In this document: in pieces, positions 60,090 to 64,000 of the stretch
Layout: every line of letters begins with the position of its first letter
Numbering within the stretch: position 1 is the stretch's first letter
Origin: Armatimonadota bacterium
GTDB taxonomy: Bacteria; Armatimonadota; Fimbriimonadia; Fimbriimonadales; GBS-DC
Direction of reading: 5' to 3'
Assembly: GCA_013359125.1 (NCBI GenBank)
Contig: JABWCR010000003.1
Location: 62,001-126,000 of the forward strand
Length of the DNA stretch: 64,000 bases
Program-made: the position numbers and the translations under genes
Notes under the pieces: model-generated
What the model was told of the DNA's origin: nothing
The model's input: the letters and a program-made list of their open reading frames with translations, nothing else
The model's database searches: none

Positions 60090-60741
60090 AATTCTCTAAG
60101 AGCAGCGCAAGGTCGGCGTCATCGACGTAGCCGTCAAATGTAACGTCCGCCGGATGGTCGCCAAATTGCCCAAACGCCGCGAGCACCATCGCCAGATCGG
60201 TGTCGTCTACGCACCAATCGCCGTTCGCATCGCCCGGGAAGTATCGTTCGATCGTCAGTTCGCCCGAAACGAAAACGAGCGATCCCGCAACGTCCGATGG
60301 CGACAGAGCCACCTGATCGATGACGAAGCGCGCGAAGCCTTGATCGCTGATATCGATGCGAAATCGGGCATGCATTGCAATCGCGTTCGAACCAAAAACC
60401 GATGCGTTCAGCACGTCTACAGGAAGATGAAACTTCTTGTTGAGACAGATGCCGGCGATTACCGATTCCGAACCCGTGGCCAAGAATGGCAAGACTTGCT
60501 CGAACGGTAAAGGAGAAGGGAACATGGAGCCCAGAATCCCGCCCTGGCCCACCACAATGCTATCGTTTCGATAGCGATATTTGTAGGCGGGGTCCAGACG
60601 ATGCGTTTCCGATCCGACCTCTTGGCGAAGTCCGTGCGATATTCGCAGGCCGGTCAGGTCGAGAGTCAATCGGTCTTGCGACCAGGCGTCGCAAAGGAGC
60701 ATTCCAGAGCCTAGTAGAGCAAGGGATATTAGGATTCTCAT
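60073..60741 (-). CDS. Small secreted protein with dockerin-like C-terminus
   Basis: A 222-residue exported protein. Signal peptide 1-22 (cut near DAWSQ) after ATG 60741; the longer frame from 60783 adds unlikely residues. The middle 120 residues are beta-rich and match no family (LTLDLTGLRISHGLRQEVG; HARFRIDISDQGFARFVIDQV). The end holds GDANGDWCVDDTDL and TFDGYVDDADL loops and terminates YGLGC, with the paired Cys. Overlaps the transporter gene by 17 bases. Confidence 0.75.
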   Translation of the reverse strand: MRILISLALLGSGMLLCDAWSQDRLTLDLTGLRISHGLRQEVGSETHRLDPAYKYRYRNDSIVVGQGGILGSMFPSPLPFEQVLPFLATGSESVIAGICLNKKFHLPVDVLNASVFGSNAIAMHARFRIDISDQGFARFVIDQVALSPSDVAGSLVFVSGELTIERYFPGDANGDWCVDDTDLAMVLAAFGQFGDHPADVTFDGYVDDADLALLLENYGLGC

Positions 60742-60795
60742 ACAAGATAATTGTCGGCCAACGCGCAAGCGAAAGTATAGCACGGATTCGGCAAA

Positions 60796-61944
60796 CTAGG
60801 CGACTAAGCCGACGATCTTGCTCGCCGCCTCCTGCATCGTTTCGGCGGGAATGAGCGGGCTGCCCTGTAGCAAAGCGCGGCCCTCTTCGCTCCGGGTGCC
60901 GGACAGTCGCACGACGATCGGTACCGTTACGTTCATTGAGCTGAGAGCCTCTAAGATGCCTTTGGCCACCTCGTCGCCCCGCGTGATTCCGCCAAAGATG
61001 TTGAACAGAAGCCCTTTTACGTTCGGGTCCATCAGCACCAGTTCGACAGCTTGGCGCACTTGATCGGCCTTGGCGCCGCCGCCGATGTCTAAGAAGTTGG
61101 CCGGCTTGCCGCCCGCCCGTGCCACCTCGTCCAGCGAGCACATGACTAAGCCTGCGCCGTTGCCTATGATGCCGACATTACCGGTCAAGCGCACGTAGGC
61201 GATGCCCCGCTTTTGCGCCTCGGCCTCGATAGGGTCTTCTGCGCTCTCTTCTTGCTTGCCGGCCCACTCGGGATGGCGATAGAGCGCATTCTCATCCAAT
61301 CCGATCTTGGCGTCGGCGGCGATCACTCGACCATCTTCGGTCAGCACGCAGGGATTGATCTCGACCAGGCTGGCGTCCACGGCTTCGTAGGTGCGGTAAA
61401 GGCTCTTGATAAGGCGTACGAGTTTCGGTTGGACGGATAACTCGAATCCGGCTTGAGTCAAGGCTTTTCGCACCTGGAAATCGGTTACGCCGATTGCAGG
61501 ATCGACCGTTGTGGTCGCAATCGCCTCGGGGTCGGTCGCGGCCACCTCTTCGATGTCCATGCCGCCCTTTGTGCTGATCATGATCGCGTTGCGCTGGGCC
61601 GTGCGGTCGACCGTGATGCCGATGTAATACTCGGCGGAATAGGCGATCGCTTCTTCGATCAGGACGCGCTCCGCCACGAGGCCGGTGGGATTCTGGACGG
61701 AGATGAGCCGCTTGCCGATAATCTCTCTCGCGGCGGATTCGGCTTCTGAAGGCGTGTCGGCCAGTTTAATACCGCCTGCTTTGCCCCGTCCGCCCATCAG
61801 CACTTGGGCTTTAACGACCACCTTTCGTCCAATCTTCTCAGCGATGGCGCGCGCCTGTTCGGGCGTTTCGGCGACTTCGCCCTCGGGCGTGGTCGCGCCA
61901 AATTGTTGGATCAGCTGCTTGGCCTGATATTCGTGAAGCTTCAT
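60796..61944 (-). CDS. sucC: Succinate-CoA ligase [ADP/GDP-forming] subunit beta
   Basis: Citric-acid-cycle enzyme subunit of 382 residues. N-terminal ATP-grasp domain: MKLHEYQAKQLIQQFG, VVKAQVLMGGRGKAGG (43-58) and the SLVEINPCVLTEDGRVIAADAKI metal-binding segment; C-terminal ligase domain with FLDIGGGAKADQVRQAVEL and the LFNIFGGITRGDEVA CoA/phosphate loop. ATG 61944 is preceded by GGGAGAG; the frame to 62025 overlaps the groE promoter. The alpha subunit sucD is not adjacent, which is unusual since the pair is normally an operon. Confidence 0.95.
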   Translation of the reverse strand: MKLHEYQAKQLIQQFGATTPEGEVAETPEQARAIAEKIGRKVVVKAQVLMGGRGKAGGIKLADTPSEAESAAREIIGKRLISVQNPTGLVAERVLIEEAIAYSAEYYIGITVDRTAQRNAIMISTKGGMDIEEVAATDPEAIATTTVDPAIGVTDFQVRKALTQAGFELSVQPKLVRLIKSLYRTYEAVDASLVEINPCVLTEDGRVIAADAKIGLDENALYRHPEWAGKQEESAEDPIEAEAQKRGIAYVRLTGNVGIIGNGAGLVMCSLDEVARAGGKPANFLDIGGGAKADQVRQAVELVLMDPNVKGLLFNIFGGITRGDEVAKGILEALSSMNVTVPIVVRLSGTRSEEGRALLQGSPLIPAETMQEAASKIVGLVA

Positions 61945-61987
61945 CCGATCTCTCCCTGACGCATGAGCCGAGATTCTACCCAACGGG

Positions 61988-62017
61988 TTGACAAGACCGC
62001 CCTCGGCTCGGTAGAAT
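61988..62017 (+). promoter_or_regulatory. Promoter of groES-groEL
   Basis: TTGACA (61988-61993) and TAGAAT (62012-62017) with an 18-base spacer. The predicted transcript start, around 62024, lies directly before the CIRCE element. Confidence 0.8.
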
Positions 62018-62027
62018 ATGACCATCG

Positions 62028-62054
62028 TTAGCGCTCAAACGGTTTGAGCGCTAA
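62028..62054 (+). promoter_or_regulatory. CIRCE operator (HrcA site)
   Basis: TTAGCGCTC, a 9-base spacer (AAACGGTTT) and GAGCGCTAA form a perfect inverted repeat that differs from the classic CIRCE half-site TTAGCACTC at one position in each arm. It indicates heat-shock control of groESL by HrcA. Confidence 0.93.
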
Positions 62055-62083
62055 AACCAAGACCCATTTCAGGAGGGATCCTT

Positions 62084-62368
62084 ATGCTGAAACCCATAGG
62101 CGACCGGGTCGTAGTGCGGCCCAAAGACGCAGACGAAGTAACGAGCAGCGGAATCGTGCTGCCCGACACCGCCAAAGAGCGGCCCCAAGAAGGCGAAGTG
62201 ATGGCCGTGGGCGCTGGCCGAACCTTGGACGACGGGCGCGTCGTTGCGCTGGAAGTCAAGGTTGGCGACAAGGTGCTCTTTTCCAAGTATGGCGGCACCG
62301 AATTCAAGGTCGGCGGCGAAGAGTACATTATTTTGCGCGAGGACGACATCCTCGCCATCGTTCAGTAA
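62084..62368 (+). CDS. groES: Co-chaperonin GroES
   Basis: Heptameric lid of the GroEL folding chamber, 94 residues. Starts [18 protein letters not shown] and contains the mobile-loop region [18 protein letters not shown] (20-37), the roof loop and the C-terminal [17 protein letters not shown] strand. AGGAGGG precedes the ATG. Controlled by the CIRCE operator; groEL follows after 18 bases. Confidence 0.97.
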   Translation: MLKPIGDRVVVRPKDADEVTSSGIVLPDTAKERPQEGEVMAVGAGRTLDDGRVVALEVKVGDKVLFSKYGGTEFKVGGEEYIILREDDILAIVQ

Positions 62369-62386
62369 ACAAGGAGGAAAAACGAT

Positions 62387-64000
62387 ATGGCTGCAAAGGA
62401 CATTCTGTATAACGAAAGGGCGCGGCACGCCCTGGAGCGCGGCGTGGACACCATTGCCAACGCCGTCAAGGTCACATTGGGCCCCCGAGGCCGAAACGTC
62501 GTGCTGGAGAAGAAGTGGGGCAGCCCGACCGTCATCAACGACGGCGTAACCATTGCCAAAGAGATCGAGTTGGAAGACCGATTCGAGAACATGGGCGCCC
62601 AGTTGGTGCGCGAAGTCGCGAGCAAGACCAACGACGTAGCCGGCGACGGCACCACTACGGCGACCGTGTTGGCTCAGGCGATCTTTCGAGAAGGTCTGAA
62701 GGCCGTCGCGTCCGGCGCCAATCCGATCCAGGTTAAGCGCGGCATCGACAAGGCCGTGGAGGCCGTCGTCGAGCACATTAAGGGCGTGGCCGTGCCCGTA
62801 GAGGGCAAGGACGCCGTTCTGCAAGTGGCGACCATTTCGGCGAACGATCCTTCGATCGGCGAGAAAGTGGCCGAGGCGATCGACCGAGTTACCAAGGATG
62901 GCGTCATCACGGTTGAAGAGAGCAAGGGCACCCAGACCGAGCTGGAAGTGGTCGAGGGTATGCGATTTGACCGCGGCTACATCTCGCCCTACTTCATTAC
63001 CGACGCCGAGCGAATGGAAGCCGTACTGGAAGATCCGCTGATCCTACTGTACGAGAAGAAGATCAGCTCTGCCCAAGACCTTCTGCCCGTTCTGGAGCAG
63101 GTCGTGAAGTCGGGCCGACCGATGGTCATTATCGCCGAAGATGTAGAGGGCGAAGCCCTGGCCACTTTGGTCGTCAATAAGCTTCGAGGCATCGCCCACA
63201 CCGCCGCCGTCAAGGCGCCCGGATTTGGCGACCGCCGAAAGGCCATGATGGAGGACATCGCGATCCTGACCGGCGGCACCTTCATCACCGAAGATCTGGG
63301 ATACAAACTGGAGAACGTTCAGCTGAACCAGCTGGGCAGCGCCAGCCGCGTGATCCTGGAGAAGGAGAACGCCACCATCGTTGGCGGCAAGGGCGAAAAG
63401 AGCGCGATCGACGGGCGCGTGGCCCAGATCAAGAAACAGATCGAGACCACCGAGAGCGACTACGACCGCGAGAAGCTTCAGGAGCGACTGGCCAAGCTGA
63501 GCGGCGGCGTGGCCGTGATCAAGGTGGGTGCGGCGACCGAGACCGAGATGAAGGAAAAGAAGTCTCGATACGACGACGCGATCCATGCGACAAAGGCCGC
63601 AGTCGAAGAGGGCATCGTGGCTGGAGGCGGCGCCACCCTGGTGAGTGCGATCAAGGCGCTGGACAGCGTGAGCCTGGAAGGCGATTCCAAGATAGGCGCC
63701 AACATCGTGCGCCGCGCTCTGGAGGAGCCCCTTCGACAGATCGCCCATAACGCGGGCGTCGAGGGCAGCGTGATTGTGGAGAAGGTGAAGACCCTGCCCG
63801 CTGGCCAAGGCTACAACGCCGTAACCGGCGAGTTTGTCGATATGGTGAAGGCGGGCATCGTGGACCCGGCCAAGGTTACGCGATCGGCTCTGGAGAACGC
63901 CGGTTCGATCGCCGGGATGCTGCTGACCACCGAAGCTCTGGTGGCCGAGCTTCCCGAGACCGACAAACCCGCTATGCCGACCCCCCCCGGCGGCGGAATG
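62387..64000 (+). CDS. groEL: Chaperonin GroEL (runs to window edge)
   Basis: ATP-dependent chaperonin. 538 codons are open to the window end without a stop. Family motifs: [18 protein letters not shown] (28-45), [15 protein letters not shown] (86-100), the ATP-site [11 protein letters not shown], and [11 protein letters not shown] (about 405-415, as [15 protein letters not shown]). The sequence ends in a Gly-Met tail (PPGGGM), the usual C-terminus, so only a few codons are missing. AAGGAGG precedes the ATG. Whether other groEL copies exist is not visible. Confidence 0.97.
   Translation, partial: MAAKDILYNERARHALERGVDTIANAVKVTLGPRGRNVVLEKKWGSPTVINDGVTIAKEIELEDRFENMGAQLVREVASKTNDVAGDGTTTATVLAQAIFREGLKAVASGANPIQVKRGIDKAVEAVVEHIKGVAVPVEGKDAVLQVATISANDPSIGEKVAEAIDRVTKDGVITVEESKGTQTELEVVEGMRFDRGYISPYFITDAERMEAVLEDPLILLYEKKISSAQDLLPVLEQVVKSGRPMVIIAEDVEGEALATLVVNKLRGIAHTAAVKAPGFGDRRKAMMEDIAILTGGTFITEDLGYKLENVQLNQLGSASRVILEKENATIVGGKGEKSAIDGRVAQIKKQIETTESDYDREKLQERLAKLSGGVAVIKVGAATETEMKEKKSRYDDAIHATKAAVEEGIVAGGGATLVSAIKALDSVSLEGDSKIGANIVRRALEEPLRQIAHNAGVEGSVIVEKVKTLPAGQGYNAVTGEFVDMVKAGIVDPAKVTRSALENAGSIAGMLLTTEALVAELPETDKPAMPTPPGGGM

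Noticed and set aside
44702-60741. Dockerin-like ends as evidence of a cellulosome
   Set aside because: No cohesin, scaffoldin or glycoside hydrolase in the window; the attached domains are propellers.

Overview
The window looks like chromosomal DNA of a GC-rich, flagellated, diderm bacterium, most likely of the phylum Armatimonadota (Fimbriimonadia-like). This is an inference from three signs: a type IV pilin-like/DUF1559 protein of the style common in that phylum, many secreted beta-propeller proteins ending in dockerin-like EF-hands, and flagellar L- and P-ring genes (flgH, flgI), which imply an outer membrane. No marker gene fixes the species.

Layout. 1-8.4 kb: GspF/PilC-type secretion protein (cut by the window edge), folK, an SDR epimerase, a small membrane protein, a GlcF-like Fe-S protein, a diguanylate cyclase, a DUF1559 pseudopilin with a small partner, an M43 metalloprotease and a VOC protein. 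8.43-8.72 kb: a gene-free stretch with a cluster of DnaA-box-like 9-mers, a candidate replication origin, directly before recF-dciA-comEC. 11.8-23.6 kb: two unknown secreted proteins, pepA, a ceramidase-like protein, a lipid kinase, two repeat-rich gaps flanking two secreted propeller proteins, nuoA-nuoC, and a Fic protein behind an array of inverted repeats. 23.8-31.5 kb: flagellar rod/ring/hook-junction operon flgF-flgG-flgA-flgH-flgI-flgJ-flgN-flgK-flgL-fliW-csrA. 31.5-36.2 kb: five tightly packed genes for secreted Cys/His/Met-rich proteins, a candidate undescribed metal (probably copper) handling system. 36.2-44.7 kb: mscL, a Lon-like protease, an oxidoreductase, tRNA-Asn, an inactive-looking M48-like protein, hslV, an unknown gene, xerC and an esterase. 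44.7-52.8 kb: a propeller protein, a DUF1801 protein, an M50 protease, flhA-flhF, an MTA phosphorylase, tRNA-Pro and a MerR regulator. 52.8-56.9 kb: tandem repeats and two more propeller/dockerin-like proteins. 57-64 kb: a mannitol-dehydrogenase-family enzyme, M15 dipeptidase, osmoprotectant-type transporter fusion, another dockerin-like protein, sucC, and groES-groEL behind a CIRCE operator.

How the parts fit. Genes to the right of about 8.7 kb are mostly on the plus strand for some 28 kb, which agrees with an origin there. Many transcription units have a -10-like hexamer only 6-13 bases before the start codon and no Shine-Dalgarno sequence, suggesting frequent leaderless transcripts; internal operon genes often have good Shine-Dalgarno sites and ATGA overlaps. 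Two secreted-protein genes carry short tandem repeats (three GGAAC units; a run of ten G) that put the best start codon out of frame, so they are either phase-variable or assembly errors. Five secreted proteins share a C-terminal double EF-hand in which a Cys in the first loop is matched by a Cys at the extreme C-terminus.
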